Assembly: GCA_017849455.1 (NCBI GenBank)
Contig: JAFIGX010000016.1
Coordinates: forward strand, 34,323 to 98,322
DNA length: 64,000 nt
From: Pseudobacter sp.
Lineage (GTDB): Bacteria > Bacteroidota > Bacteroidia > Chitinophagales > Chitinophagaceae
Reading direction: 5' to 3'
Part shown: positions 1 to 9,680 of the stretch, one piece after another
How the letters are laid out: every line of letters starts with the position of its first letter
Numbering within the stretch: position 1 is the stretch's first letter
Translations under genes and position numbers: made by a program
The notes under the pieces: model-generated
Databases searched by the model: none
Seen by the model: only the letters and a program-made list of their open reading frames with translations
What the model was told of the DNA's origin: nothing

Positions 1-294
1 GGGCACTGCGGGGTAGCCGGGAAAAAAATACCCGGTAAGGTCTACTGCATCGAAATTCTGTTTAGCACAGAAGTCGAGCAGGTCGAACATAGACAAACCA
101 CTGTCTTTGTTGTTTGTCCGGTTATAATCGTTCAGCAGCTTGGCAAATGAATAGGCATTCAGGCTTGTTTTCACATAGGAATGGCCTTTCTTCTGGATTT
201 GTTGCTGTGAAAAAGCATTCAGGGCCGTAACCAATAATAAAAGCATTACGATCGACTTCCTGATCTTCGACAGTGTTCCATGATGATTCATCAT
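1..294 (-). CDS. Sugar phosphate isomerase/epimerase-like protein (5' part only)
   Basis: Partial gene: the start codon lies in the window and the rest runs off the left edge (98 codons seen). It begins with two adjacent ATGs (294 or 291), then a hydrophobic signal segment (residues about 14-28, MLLLLVTALNAFS) and a Sec cleavage-like site before QQQ. The mature part contains SLNAYSFAKLL, then FDLLDFCAKQNFDAVDLTG and YFFPGYP, the typical N-terminus of secreted xylose-isomerase-like TIM-barrel proteins in Bacteroidota. It follows the DUF1080/alginate-lyase gene after 38 bp on the same strand, so it is probably the last seen gene of the polysaccharide locus, acting on released sugars in the periplasm. 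The substrate is unknown. Confidence 0.75.
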   Translation of the reverse strand, partial: MMNHHGTLSKIRKSIVMLLLLVTALNAFSQQQIQKKGHSYVKTSLNAYSFAKLLNDYNRTNNKDSGLSMFDLLDFCAKQNFDAVDLTGYFFPGYPAVP

Positions 295-332
295 ATCTGT
301 ATGATTAAATTTTATAGTTAATAATTCTGGTT

Positions 333-2672
333 TCATTTTTTATGCAGGGGTGGAAGGCCGATAGCTCCAATGGCTGCATGGGTAAGGGTTTCCCAGATCA
401 TGTGATGATCGGCGCCGGTAGGGCGATTGGTGGGAATGACTGCCGCCATTTTCGGAAGCTTGTTCCCCATCCTGTCGTGAAAATGGTTGAAGGCGATCTC
501 CCAGGTGGGTTGCAGTCCGAAAGTCAGGCCCTCCGGCGCCGGTGTATTGTTCGGCTGAAGGTATTGCGCCTGGAATTCCAGTGCTGCCATCATACGCTTC
601 CCCTCTTCTGCATAAAGATCGAATCCTTGTTGCCGGGCGGTTTCTGCCGCATTGGCCATGGAAGAGAATGCCATCCAGGGATGATGTGAATCGCGGGCGG
701 TTTCCTGTAAAAGTCCGTCCACCAATTCAGGTGTTTTGCCTTTATTGCCCCAGATAGCCGGCCCACAACCCGGCGGCTCAACCGGGGCAGGGCCATCCGA
801 TCTCAGGTAGATATAGGCAGGAGTACGGCCACGCCACATTTTCAACCCAAGATCAAATACTGCACGATCATCGATGAACACTCCTATATTGATCAATGCC
901 TCACACATGGCCAGCTCTTTATTGCCGTTCTCACAATCGCCATGAATGATGGTAGGCAGGTATTGTACGCGCAGCATGTTCTGAAATTTGGCGATATCGG
1001 CATTAGACCAGCCATTGTAGGTATACCGGATGATCTCAGCGGCACGCGGCCACACAGATCCGCACCAGGCGGCCTGTACGGGACCATTGGCGTAGTTATG
1101 CCCACCGGTGAGTGTGGATGCCCATGCATTCATGATCCTGATTGCATTTTCGGCATAGACCTTATTGCCGGTGATCTTCCAGAGCAGCGCTTGTGAATAG
1201 GCAGCAGCACAGTCTTTCTGCTCCACCTTGCAACCGAGATCGGGATTGGAACGTGGGCCACAGGAAACGATGGCTACGGGATCAGGAGCATAATCGATGG
1301 CGCCGAGCGGACTGGCCTTCAATTTTTCGAAAGCAGATCTTTGTGGTTCGATATTATTCGCCACCCGCTTTTTTATTTCTTCCAGTTGAGCGCTGTTCAC
1401 CAATACGCCGGGATGAATGAACCCGGCCGGCTTTGCGGGCATGTCACCAGGAGTAGCAGTCAATACAACCGTGGTGGCAGCATAAGCCGGGTTCATTTCA
1501 TCTTCATAGGCGGCTTCTACATTTTTGCCTCCGGTCTTTGCATTATCTGTTGAGCTTCCTCCTTTCTTCCTGCCTCCGCCACCGCCTTTTTTCCGGGGTG
1601 CTTCGCCATCACCTGATCCTGTGCCGGATGCAGCGGCCGTTTTATATCCTTCCGTTCCTTTGATGGTTTTATCGATCACCCATATATTCCTGAATTGATA
1701 GGCATTGCCATGTTCCTGCAGGTAAATGGGGCCTACACCGGCTTCTCCCAGCTTGCCGGTAGAGCCCTTTACTTCTTCCAGTTCAACATCTTTATAAATG
1801 GTAACTCCATTATGTACTACGGTGATGCGGGCATTGGCGGTTTTGGTGGCGCCGCCGGCATCGAACCTGGGCGCTTTGAATTCAATGTCGAATGTTTGCC
1901 ATTGCATCGGAGGAAAGGCAACATTTACATCCGGATAGAGGTCTTTCGGTTTGGAAATATTTCCAAACCCGATCGGTGTTCCTCCCACGCCATAGGCATC
2001 TTTGATATTGATCTCGTAGCGCGACATCATGTATACACCACCATTGGTCACTTCGCCCTGCAAACGGAATTCCAGGTGCAGGAAACAATCTCCGAACTGT
2101 TGTTTGGTGATGATGGATTCATACTGGCCCGCGGCATGCGGCACTACCTGCAATGCACCATCGGGCAATATTTTGAAATTGTCGGCAGGTGAGGTTCCTT
2201 CCAGCCAGTCCTTTTCCATCACCTTCTTCCAGGCATCGAGGTTGGCGCCATCGTACAATACAATAGCTCCTTTGGGTGGCTTTGCATTCATGGTTGGAGA
2301 AATACGGCTGAAAGGTTTCATTTCATATTTCTCTGCTCCTTTGGTGATGATCAGTTTTCCTTTCCCGATCTTACCAGTGCTGCCTTCGCCTGTAAAATTT
2401 GCAATAGCGCCCGCCTGATCGCCTGTGAGCACTACGATCGGCGTTTCACGGGATATTGGATCTTTCGTTAGGTTTATTTTGTACAGGCCTTCTTTCGTTA
2501 CATATACCTGGGCAAACATTCCATTGTCCGATTTCCAATCGCCCACATACGGAACCGCTTTACCTGCCTGATCATTTTCGCCATTCGCATTTTTCTGCGC
2601 ATAGCCGGTATGCAGGGTAGCCAGACTGATCAATAACACCAGTATTTTACGGATAACAGGTTCTCTTTTCAT
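333..2672 (-). CDS. Secreted DUF1080 (3-keto-disaccharide hydrolase family) / alginate-lyase-like fusion protein
   Basis: 779 aa. I choose the internal ATG at 2672 because it opens a clear signal peptide (MKREPVIRKILVLLISLATL...GYAQ); the frame stays open 90 bp further upstream but overlaps the susD stop. Residues about 135-335 match the DUF1080 jelly-roll domain (LYDGANLDAW, GGVYMMSRYEI, QWQTFDIEF, YLQEHG). Residues about 345-385 form a low-complexity Gly/Lys/Ser linker. From about 418 to the end there is an (alpha/alpha)-toroid alginate-lyase-like domain (GFIHPGVLVN, CGPRSNPDLGC, WPRAAEIIRYTYNGWS, CENGNKELAMCEALINIG). DUF1080 domains bind or hydrolyse glycans; lyases of this fold cut uronate polymers by beta-elimination. 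It lies directly after susD, so it is probably the depolymerising enzyme of this locus. Substrate (alginate, glucuronan or other) is inference. Confidence 0.85.
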   Translation of the reverse strand: MKREPVIRKILVLLISLATLHTGYAQKNANGENDQAGKAVPYVGDWKSDNGMFAQVYVTKEGLYKINLTKDPISRETPIVVLTGDQAGAIANFTGEGSTGKIGKGKLIITKGAEKYEMKPFSRISPTMNAKPPKGAIVLYDGANLDAWKKVMEKDWLEGTSPADNFKILPDGALQVVPHAAGQYESIITKQQFGDCFLHLEFRLQGEVTNGGVYMMSRYEINIKDAYGVGGTPIGFGNISKPKDLYPDVNVAFPPMQWQTFDIEFKAPRFDAGGATKTANARITVVHNGVTIYKDVELEEVKGSTGKLGEAGVGPIYLQEHGNAYQFRNIWVIDKTIKGTEGYKTAAASGTGSGDGEAPRKKGGGGGRKKGGSSTDNAKTGGKNVEAAYEDEMNPAYAATTVVLTATPGDMPAKPAGFIHPGVLVNSAQLEEIKKRVANNIEPQRSAFEKLKASPLGAIDYAPDPVAIVSCGPRSNPDLGCKVEQKDCAAAYSQALLWKITGNKVYAENAIRIMNAWASTLTGGHNYANGPVQAAWCGSVWPRAAEIIRYTYNGWSNADIAKFQNMLRVQYLPTIIHGDCENGNKELAMCEALINIGVFIDDRAVFDLGLKMWRGRTPAYIYLRSDGPAPVEPPGCGPAIWGNKGKTPELVDGLLQETARDSHHPWMAFSSMANAAETARQQGFDLYAEEGKRMMAALEFQAQYLQPNNTPAPEGLTFGLQPTWEIAFNHFHDRMGNKLPKMAAVIPTNRPTGADHHMIWETLTHAAIGAIGLPPLHKK

Positions 2673-2715
2673 TTGAATAGCGCTTCTTTTTGCTGATGAA
2701 TATTTTTTGATCTGC

Positions 2716-4491
2716 TTAATCCCATCCTTTATTCTGCGGCATTTTGGAGGTGATATTGGCATCGATCACCGATTGTGGGACCGGAAGCAGTGTATCACGT
2801 AATGTAAGGTTCTTGCTGATCGTGTTCATGGTGCTCACCCGTGGGTAAAAGAAATCTGCTCCGCCCATGCGCAGCAACGTATACCTTCTTTGTTCCTCCA
2901 CGATCAGCTCACGGGAGCGTTCGTCGAGGATAAAATTGAGAAATGAATTCAGGTCGCTCCCGAAATCGGCCACTGTAACGGCTTTTGCATTGGCCCTTGT
3001 TCTGAGCAGGTTGATATCGGCAGCAGCACCAGGGAGATCGCTCATACGGCCGCGGGCCTCCGCGCGCAGCAGGATGGTTTCGGCCAGCCGCATATAAACC
3101 TGATCGAGGTGCGATTCCGTGGTGTTGGGAAAACCGGGATCGCATTGTGCAAACTTCAGGCTGTAGGGCCAGTCGTTATTATTGGGCGCATTGTCGGGCA
3201 ACAGGTTGAAATCGATAGCGCCGCTTTTTGAACGCTGACCACAACTATTGATATTACCCTGGGTAACGCCGGTTGCGAGGTATACCGTATCGCCCAGTTT
3301 CCAGGGGGCTTTGGTACCGGAATTGGTAAGTCCTGAAAAATTATCATAGGAACTGACGATGAAATATTTTCTCAGTGCAAAGTCGGAGGCACGTTGATCG
3401 AGCTTACCTGAAGCAATATCCGAAGAGGTATTGTATAGCAGCAGCGCTTTCTTGGTAATGGTCTGCCGGCTCCAGCCTCTCCCACCCCTGTCATCATGCG
3501 CAGCGAGGAAACCGGACCTGCCCTGGTATTTTGCATTGGGATACCTCATAGTAGTTTCGTGGCGCATCAGGTTATCACCGCCTCCCAGGGCATTTCTTTC
3601 CCATTGAAGCACCCAGAGCGCTTCTTTATTGCCATTGGCGATATTGGTGTTGGCAGGATCGAACATATCCATGAAAGCCACACCGGGCTTGCCGCTGCCG
3701 GAGCCATAACGGGCAGTGATCAGTGAATAGGGCCCAGTGGTGATACATTCATTCGACCAGTAGAATGCCGAATCGGCTTTGCCTGCAGCCAGGTAAGTTT
3801 CTGCGAGATAGGTCTGCGCTACTCCGCGCGTCATGCGGCCTGCCCTGATGGGAAGCCAGGGAAGGTTCTGCGCTGCGTACCTGAGATCGCCGATCATGAT
3901 CTGCCTGATAGCCGCTACCTTTTCACGGGTGGCATTGGTGATGATATTCTCGCCGGTCCTTTCTTCAGTGATCAATGGCACATCACCCCATAAATATGTG
4001 AGATGGCGGTAAGCCCAGGCCCTGATCGTACGGGCTTCGGCAATGACACGCGACCTGTCTTCCTGCGAAGGCCAGTTGATATTCGCCTTTTCTGCCCGCG
4101 TGACGATCGTATTCGAAGCATTCACGACCTTGTAGAGCCAGAGGAAAACTTTGTCGAGGTTGGGATCGGCAGGGGTGCTCCTGTTCCAGTCGGCAATAAT
4201 GGTCGACAAACCTCCCACATTGCTTCCGGAAGCGATATTATCCGTACCGGCAATGAAGATGGTGGCAGTAAGATCGATCGTTCCGAAACCATTGGTATAG
4301 TTCAACCCGTTCCGTTCTTCCCTTACCAGGGAATACAGGCCATTGATCCCTGCTTCAAAACCACCGGGCGTGGAGTATAAAGCATCTGCTGTGGTGAAAT
4401 GGGGAGGGGTCTCATTCAACCGTGATTTGGAGCAGCTTCCAAACCCTGCTACTGCAGTAAGTATGATGAATATTCTAATAATTGGTTTCAT
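2716..4491 (-). CDS. SusD/RagB-family outer-membrane glycan-binding lipoprotein
   Basis: 591 aa. The N-terminus is a lipoprotein signal (MKPIIRIFIILTAVAGFGSCSKS) with the lipobox cysteine at about 20. Helical TPR-like SusD features follow: GGFEAGINGLYSL, EARTIRAWAYRHLTYLWGDVPLI, AQTYLAETYLAAGKADSAFYW, and the C-terminal VYMRLAETILLRAEARGR with FILDERSRELIVEEQRR. SusD proteins sit on the cell surface as the lid of the SusC pore and capture oligosaccharides. The gene follows susC after 20 bp and precedes the DUF1080/lyase gene by 43 bp, so these three are very likely one transcript. The specific ligand cannot be read from the sequence. Confidence 0.95.
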   Translation of the reverse strand: MKPIIRIFIILTAVAGFGSCSKSRLNETPPHFTTADALYSTPGGFEAGINGLYSLVREERNGLNYTNGFGTIDLTATIFIAGTDNIASGSNVGGLSTIIADWNRSTPADPNLDKVFLWLYKVVNASNTIVTRAEKANINWPSQEDRSRVIAEARTIRAWAYRHLTYLWGDVPLITEERTGENIITNATREKVAAIRQIMIGDLRYAAQNLPWLPIRAGRMTRGVAQTYLAETYLAAGKADSAFYWSNECITTGPYSLITARYGSGSGKPGVAFMDMFDPANTNIANGNKEALWVLQWERNALGGGDNLMRHETTMRYPNAKYQGRSGFLAAHDDRGGRGWSRQTITKKALLLYNTSSDIASGKLDQRASDFALRKYFIVSSYDNFSGLTNSGTKAPWKLGDTVYLATGVTQGNINSCGQRSKSGAIDFNLLPDNAPNNNDWPYSLKFAQCDPGFPNTTESHLDQVYMRLAETILLRAEARGRMSDLPGAAADINLLRTRANAKAVTVADFGSDLNSFLNFILDERSRELIVEEQRRYTLLRMGGADFFYPRVSTMNTISKNLTLRDTLLPVPQSVIDANITSKMPQNKGWD

Positions 4492-4511
4492 ACAAGCAAT
4501 TGATGAATTTG

Positions 4512-7500
4512 TTAGAATGTGATGCTAAGTCCGGCTATATATTCCCGTTGCAATGGAATAGCCCGCTGGTCGTCGAGCTCCGGATCGAGCGCTTTCCATT
4601 TGGTGATGGTGAACAGGTTCTTGCCGGTCATGAAAAAGCGAACGGCCATGATCCCCGACTTGGAGAGCACTCTCCGGGGCAGGTCATACGACATGGTGAT
4701 GTCTTTGATCCGGATAAAATTGGCGTTCTCATACACGCTGGGCGTATTGCCCCTTCCCAGGTATTTATTGGCCTGGCTGGCCCTCGACCAGAATTCATTG
4801 GTGGGGTTGTTGGGCGTCCAGAAATTCTGTTCTATCAGGTAATTCTTGTCTTTATATGGATTGGCTTTCACCACACCGCTCTTGCCATACATGAAAATAG
4901 AGAGGCCGATATTCCGGAATTTGAAATTGTTGGTGAGGCCCCAGGTGAAATTGGGTTCCTGTGCACCGATCAGTTGCCGGTCGTCGGGATCATACATCCC
5001 GTTGTTATTACGATCGTCGTACCTGGCATAACCCGGCTTGGCGCCATATCCGGCGGCAGCCACACTATCGGCCAGTTGCCATACGCCGATGAACCTGTAA
5101 TCATAGTTCATGTAAATGTTTTGCCCGATGAACCATTTATTGGCCAGGTCATTCTTACCATCTCCATACAGATCCACGATCTGGGTTTTGATGATGGTGA
5201 AATTCAGGTTCGAGTTCCAGGAAAATTCTTTGGTCATGATATTATTGGTATTCACCATGAACTCGATGCCCTGGTTCCTGGTCTTGCCGATATTCTGGAA
5301 TACACTGTTCACACCATTCACGGGCGATATGGCCCGTTTCAGCAGAAGATCATGTGTATTGTTGCGGAATACGTTGATCTCACCGGTGATGCGGGAGTTC
5401 AGGATACCGAAATCCAGACCGATGTTGAGAGAGCGGGAGGTTTCCCAGCCCAGGTCGCTGCTACCCAGTGTTGTAGGCACATAACCGGGCGCCGGCGTTG
5501 AACCATCCACGTAATTGCCCTGGCCCAGTTGTGAAAGCGACTGGTAAGGGATGATGGCCTGGTTGCCGTTTTCCCCGTAAGACAGGCGGAGTTTGAGTGT
5601 ATTGATGGCAGTGGAGAAACGATCGAAGAATTTTTCATTGGCGATATTCCAGCCGATGGCCACAGAAGGGAATACGCCATATTTTTTGCCGGCGCCGAAA
5701 CCTGAAAATCCGTCGCGGCGAACGGTAGCGGTGAGCAGGTATCTCCTGTCGAAAGAATAGTTGGCGCGGAACATCTGGGAAATGAGGTCCGTTTTGATAT
5801 AATTGAAGGAAGGGGTGATCTTATTGGCCTGCGGAATACCATACCACGATAAAAAATCATTGGGGAATCCTTCACCATCCAATATGTCCGTTTTGTTCTC
5901 CTTCTCTTCCATACTGTAAAGGCCGGTAAGAAATATGCTGTGCTTACCGAATTCTCTCTGGTAAGAAAGGATATTCTCGATCGTATAGGAATAGTTATTC
6001 GTCTTCCGGGTTTCAGCTTCGCCTTTGAGCGCGCCGCTTTTACCGGTATTGGTGCCCCGGTACCAGTTGGCTTCGGCCGACTGATATTGCAATCCGGTAT
6101 TGATCCTGTACGACAATCCTTTGATATAAGGGATGTCGATATTGAGGTAATTATTGGTAGAGACCGTATACCTTCTCTTGAGATCGTCGTATAAAAGTGT
6201 TTCGATGGGGTTGATCTTACGCGGATCGTCTGCGATCGGGGTAATATTCACCGATCCATCGGGATTGAACGGAACGGCCAGTGGAGATTTGTTGAACAGG
6301 TCTATGAAGGAAGGCGGTGCGCCACTGTTATTGGCATAAGACAGCATGGTATTGCTGCCGAGCGTAAGCCATTTGGTGAGATTGGAAGTAACGTTGATCC
6401 TGGATGTCCCTCTTTTGTATTGATCATTGATCACAAGCCCCCTGGTGCCGAGGTACGACAGGCTGATCACGAAGGAAGTCTTATCACCGCCACCTGATAC
6501 GGAAATATTATGCTGCTGGCTGTTGGCGCTGCGCATGATCAGATCTCTCCAGGTAAACGATTTGTAAGAGCCTGAATTATACACGGCCAGCTCAGCAGGT
6601 GTAAGCGCCGCTTCATCGAGGGTATCGACCCCCTGTTTGAATTTGTAGTATTCATCACCGTTCATGAGGTGGGGGAAATTGGCCACCGACAGGACCGAAT
6701 AGAAACCATCATATTTTATTCTCAGCTTGCCTTTATCCCCTTTCTTGGTTTGGATCAGGATCACTCCATTGGCGGCCCGCGAGCCATAGATAGCGGCTGA
6801 GGAAGCATCCTTCAGTATTTCAATACTTTCAATATCACTGGGATTTATATCCGAAAGGCTTCCGTTATACGGAACTCCATCGAGCACTATCAGCGGATCA
6901 TTGCTGGCGCTGATGGAATGTCGGCCGCGGATCAGCAGCACAGCGCCGCTTTCGGGATTCGATCCGGCCGCGGTGGCTGAGACATTGAGACCGGCCGCTG
7001 CGCCCTGGATAAGCTGTACCACATCGGTACGCACCATATTCTCGATCCTGTCTTTGGGAATGGAAGCCACAGCCCCTGTCACATCGCTTTTCTTTTGCCT
7101 TCCATATCCTATCACCACCACATCTTCGAGATTGGTGGATGAGGGGGTCAATGTAACGGTAAGATTCGTTTGATTACCAACAGTCACCTCTTTCGCTTCA
7201 AATCCAATGGAAGAAAAAGCGAGAACCGACTGAGGGCCTGCCACATCGATCCTGAAATTACCGGCCTGGTCTGTGATGGTTGAATGGGAAGTACCTTTTT
7301 CATTGACAGTAACATGTTGTATACCTCCGTTCTTTCTCGGTTCATAGACAGTACCGGTGATGGTTAGTTGCTTTTTAGCCTCTCCTGTTCTTTTACCGGC
7401 CGGGATAGTATCGTTCGGTGATGGTGTATTGGGAGCCTCAGAGATCACCGCTCCTACCCTGTCCTTGGAGGTGATGGTGTAATAGTTCGGTTTGATGTAG

Positions 7501-7763
7501 AGAAAGATCAGGTTGTTGGGATACAGGATATCTTTCAGTACATCGTCGAGTTGCCTCTTTGTTTTGTCCTTGAAATCGTAGGTAGTCGTTTTCCCGGCCA
7601 GCAGATCGGGATCATAAACGAACTGGGTCCCATAAATTTTGGTGACTTTTTTAAGTGCCTCTTTCAGGGAGATGGGCGGGGTTTGTGAACGGGCGGTGCT
7701 GCATAGCAGAAAAATTCCTGCAAACAGGGCAATAACCACCCTTTTTAAATGGCAAGCAGTCAT
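4512..7763 (-). CDS. SusC/RagA-family TonB-dependent outer-membrane transporter with STN domain
   Basis: 1083 aa. Signal peptide MTACHLKRVVIALFAGIFLL ending near TARSQ; STN domain at about 30-105 (SLKEALKKVTKIYGTQFVYD), which in FecA-type receptors talks to the anti-sigma factor; CarboxypepD_reg domain at about 134-210 (ITGTVYEPRKNGGIQHV); plug at about 215-330 with VVVIGYGRQKKSDVTGAV and SIEILKDASSAAIYGSRAANG; then a 22-strand-type beta-barrel ending in AGLSITF with a terminal aromatic residue. It imports oligosaccharides across the outer membrane using TonB energy. The STN domain and the sigma/FecR genes directly upstream indicate trans-envelope signalling control. Unlike units B and D, only 41 bp separate fecR and susC and no stem-loop is seen there. 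Confidence 0.95.
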   Translation of the reverse strand: MTACHLKRVVIALFAGIFLLCSTARSQTPPISLKEALKKVTKIYGTQFVYDPDLLAGKTTTYDFKDKTKRQLDDVLKDILYPNNLIFLYIKPNYYTITSKDRVGAVISEAPNTPSPNDTIPAGKRTGEAKKQLTITGTVYEPRKNGGIQHVTVNEKGTSHSTITDQAGNFRIDVAGPQSVLAFSSIGFEAKEVTVGNQTNLTVTLTPSSTNLEDVVVIGYGRQKKSDVTGAVASIPKDRIENMVRTDVVQLIQGAAAGLNVSATAAGSNPESGAVLLIRGRHSISASNDPLIVLDGVPYNGSLSDINPSDIESIEILKDASSAAIYGSRAANGVILIQTKKGDKGKLRIKYDGFYSVLSVANFPHLMNGDEYYKFKQGVDTLDEAALTPAELAVYNSGSYKSFTWRDLIMRSANSQQHNISVSGGGDKTSFVISLSYLGTRGLVINDQYKRGTSRINVTSNLTKWLTLGSNTMLSYANNSGAPPSFIDLFNKSPLAVPFNPDGSVNITPIADDPRKINPIETLLYDDLKRRYTVSTNNYLNIDIPYIKGLSYRINTGLQYQSAEANWYRGTNTGKSGALKGEAETRKTNNYSYTIENILSYQREFGKHSIFLTGLYSMEEKENKTDILDGEGFPNDFLSWYGIPQANKITPSFNYIKTDLISQMFRANYSFDRRYLLTATVRRDGFSGFGAGKKYGVFPSVAIGWNIANEKFFDRFSTAINTLKLRLSYGENGNQAIIPYQSLSQLGQGNYVDGSTPAPGYVPTTLGSSDLGWETSRSLNIGLDFGILNSRITGEINVFRNNTHDLLLKRAISPVNGVNSVFQNIGKTRNQGIEFMVNTNNIMTKEFSWNSNLNFTIIKTQIVDLYGDGKNDLANKWFIGQNIYMNYDYRFIGVWQLADSVAAAGYGAKPGYARYDDRNNNGMYDPDDRQLIGAQEPNFTWGLTNNFKFRNIGLSIFMYGKSGVVKANPYKDKNYLIEQNFWTPNNPTNEFWSRASQANKYLGRGNTPSVYENANFIRIKDITMSYDLPRRVLSKSGIMAVRFFMTGKNLFTITKWKALDPELDDQRAIPLQREYIAGLSITF

Positions 7764-7804
7764 TTAGTAAAATTTATTAAAAGAATCGTTAGAAATGGTC
7801 CTTC

Positions 7805-8857
7805 CTAATTCTGGTGAAGGATCAGCGTATCGTTCCTGTGCTCGATCCTGGTGTTCAGTACTGTCGATATTACGAACAGTGCATCATCGAGGTTGTTCAA
7901 CATGATCGGGCCTTCAATCTTTTTGTTCTTCAGGGCAGGATTATCGAGCACTATGTGTTTTCCATAAACATCTTCCAGGTATTCGATGATCTGTTCTACC
8001 GTAGGATCATTCAGCAACAATTTCTTTTCTTTCCACGCAGCATAATTTTCAGGGATGGTAATACTGCGGATCACCCTTCTTTCCAATGAATCGTAGACCA
8101 CCCAATCGCCCGGCTGCATCACGATCTCTTCATTTTTGAGCAGCAGCCTGATCTTGCCCGACTGCAACACCACTTCGGTTTTCCCCCTTCGCTGCCTGAT
8201 ATTGAAAGCAGTCCCCAGCACTTCAATAGTGAGGTCTTTACCGTGTACCAGGAATCTTTCGTCCGGCCTGATATTGTCGGGCTGTTTATTCAAATGCTTT
8301 ACATCAAAGAACGCCTCCCCTTCCAGCCATACTTCCCTTGGTTCACCGGCCGTCCATCGCTTTTTGAAACTGATCTGTGAATGAGCATTCAGCACTATAT
8401 GTGTGCTATCGGGCAAAGTAAGTTCCTTCATCTCTCCATAATCTGTTGCCACGATAGAGCTGAGGGATTTGCCGGACTTACTATTCAACAGGAAAAAAAC
8501 AACTACCATCAGTGCAAGACCTGCTACTACTGCGGCAATACTGGCTATTCGTTTCAGCGGCGATCTGTTCAGACGTATTACCCTCACAGGTGCTGAACCT
8601 TCAATAGCCTGCAAATGCTCCAGGAACCGGCGTCGAATATGTTCATCGTCCGGCAGGCTGGTTTCATATCTAAGGTTTTGCAGGAATGAGCGGCTGTAAT
8701 TGATGCTGGCGGCTTTCGCGGGATATATTTCCAGGAAACCTTTCCAGAACCGCTCGTTTTCTTCATTGGGGGATATAACCCAGTCCTGAAAATAAGGGTC
8801 GCAGATGAGATCTGGTTCTTCAAAATCTTTGTACCTGTTGATCGAAATATTGTCCAT
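7805..8857 (-). CDS. FecR-family anti-sigma factor
   Basis: 350 aa. A cytoplasmic N-terminal region of about 105 residues is followed by one membrane helix (about 108-128, IASIAAVVAGLALMVVVFFLL). The periplasmic FecR domain (about 140-250) has MKELTLPDSTHIVLNAHSQI, VWLEGEAFFDVKH, LTIEVLGTAFNIRQ and VVLQSGKIRLLL. The C-terminal STN-like DUF4974 domain (about 280-350) has TVEQIIEYLEDVYGKHIVLD. FecR proteins hold the cognate ECF sigma factor until the SusC STN domain signals that substrate is bound. It lies 60 bp after the sigma gene and 41 bp before susC on the same strand. The partner assignment is by position. Confidence 0.93.
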   Translation of the reverse strand: MDNISINRYKDFEEPDLICDPYFQDWVISPNEENERFWKGFLEIYPAKAASINYSRSFLQNLRYETSLPDDEHIRRRFLEHLQAIEGSAPVRVIRLNRSPLKRIASIAAVVAGLALMVVVFFLLNSKSGKSLSSIVATDYGEMKELTLPDSTHIVLNAHSQISFKKRWTAGEPREVWLEGEAFFDVKHLNKQPDNIRPDERFLVHGKDLTIEVLGTAFNIRQRRGKTEVVLQSGKIRLLLKNEEIVMQPGDWVVYDSLERRVIRSITIPENYAAWKEKKLLLNDPTVEQIIEYLEDVYGKHIVLDNPALKNKKIEGPIMLNNLDDALFVISTVLNTRIEHRNDTLILHQN

Positions 8858-8917
8858 TGCTAATTATAAGTGTAAGAAATGAATGATTTTACCCCATGGG
8901 GCAGAAGTTTTTTTAAA

Positions 8918-9517
8918 TTATTCCTGGAAACGGGAAGTTCCCGCACCTGCAAAAGCATACATGTTCTGTAACAGGACCATGAGCGTGGTAATGGAAACGA
9001 GCAACTGTTCTTTCAGGCTGCCCAGGCTCCGGGCCATGATCTTGTAAGTAGCCTTTACGGTGATGTTCAGGACATTAGCTATCTCTTCATAGGACAGTCC
9101 TTCATAAAAACGAAGGAAGATGACTTCCCGCTGGCGGGGTGTAAGGCTTTGGAGGGCGGCTTTCAGTTTTTGAACGCGGGCCGGATCGTTCTCCTGGTCG
9201 TACGTTGCCTGTTCCGTCAGGAATAGTGTTTCATCTTCAAAATTGAACGCGGTGATCCGTTTCGCCTGCCGTAGTTTATCGAGGAGGATAAACCGGAAGG
9301 CGCCGAAAAAATAGCTGTTAGGTGAATGGAGTTGTGCGATCTTTTCTCTTTTATTCCAGATCAGTAAGAACACTTCCTGAATGCTGTCTTCGATCAATAA
9401 TGGGTCAAGGGAGAATTTCTTACCATAAGTGTAGAACTTTTTAAACCAGGCAAAATAGAGCTGCTGATAGGCCGATTGATCGCCCTCCAGGATATTTTGC
9501 CATAATTGTTTATCCAT
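8918..9517 (-). CDS. ECF-type RNA polymerase sigma factor
   Basis: 199 aa. Sigma-70 region 2 is at about 10-80 (AYQQLYFAWFKKFYTYGKKF, IEDSIQEVFLLIW, SPNSYFFGAFRFILLDKLRQ). Region 4 is at about 115-170 (LQSLTPRQREVIFLRFYEGLSYEEIANVL). The start ATG at 9517 gives MDKQLWQNILEGDQSAYQQ, the usual N-terminus. After region 4 there is a hydrophobic tail of about 30 residues (LLVSITTLMVLLQNMYAF), longer than in many ECF factors. As first gene of the sigma-FecR-SusC-SusD series it most likely directs transcription of susC onward when FecR releases it. Confidence 0.95.
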   Translation of the reverse strand: MDKQLWQNILEGDQSAYQQLYFAWFKKFYTYGKKFSLDPLLIEDSIQEVFLLIWNKREKIAQLHSPNSYFFGAFRFILLDKLRQAKRITAFNFEDETLFLTEQATYDQENDPARVQKLKAALQSLTPRQREVIFLRFYEGLSYEEIANVLNITVKATYKIMARSLGSLKEQLLVSITTLMVLLQNMYAFAGAGTSRFQE

Positions 9518-9680
9518 TCAGAAAGAGTTGAGGCATTGCTTAGGACTGTTGAAAGTAAGAAAATAAAAGTTAACCGTATCTCTTTTTCGCGGGAGGTCAG
9601 TCGTGGTACCGACCTGTGTTTTACTGCGGGAGAGAATAAATTTTTCTGCAATTCATTGTTCATCATGAACTGGTCGTTCA

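Noticed and set aside
4482..5501. 339-codon plus-strand open frame
   Set aside because: Lies antisense to susC of unit A, within its conserved barrel. Codon bias of the real gene explains the lack of stops.
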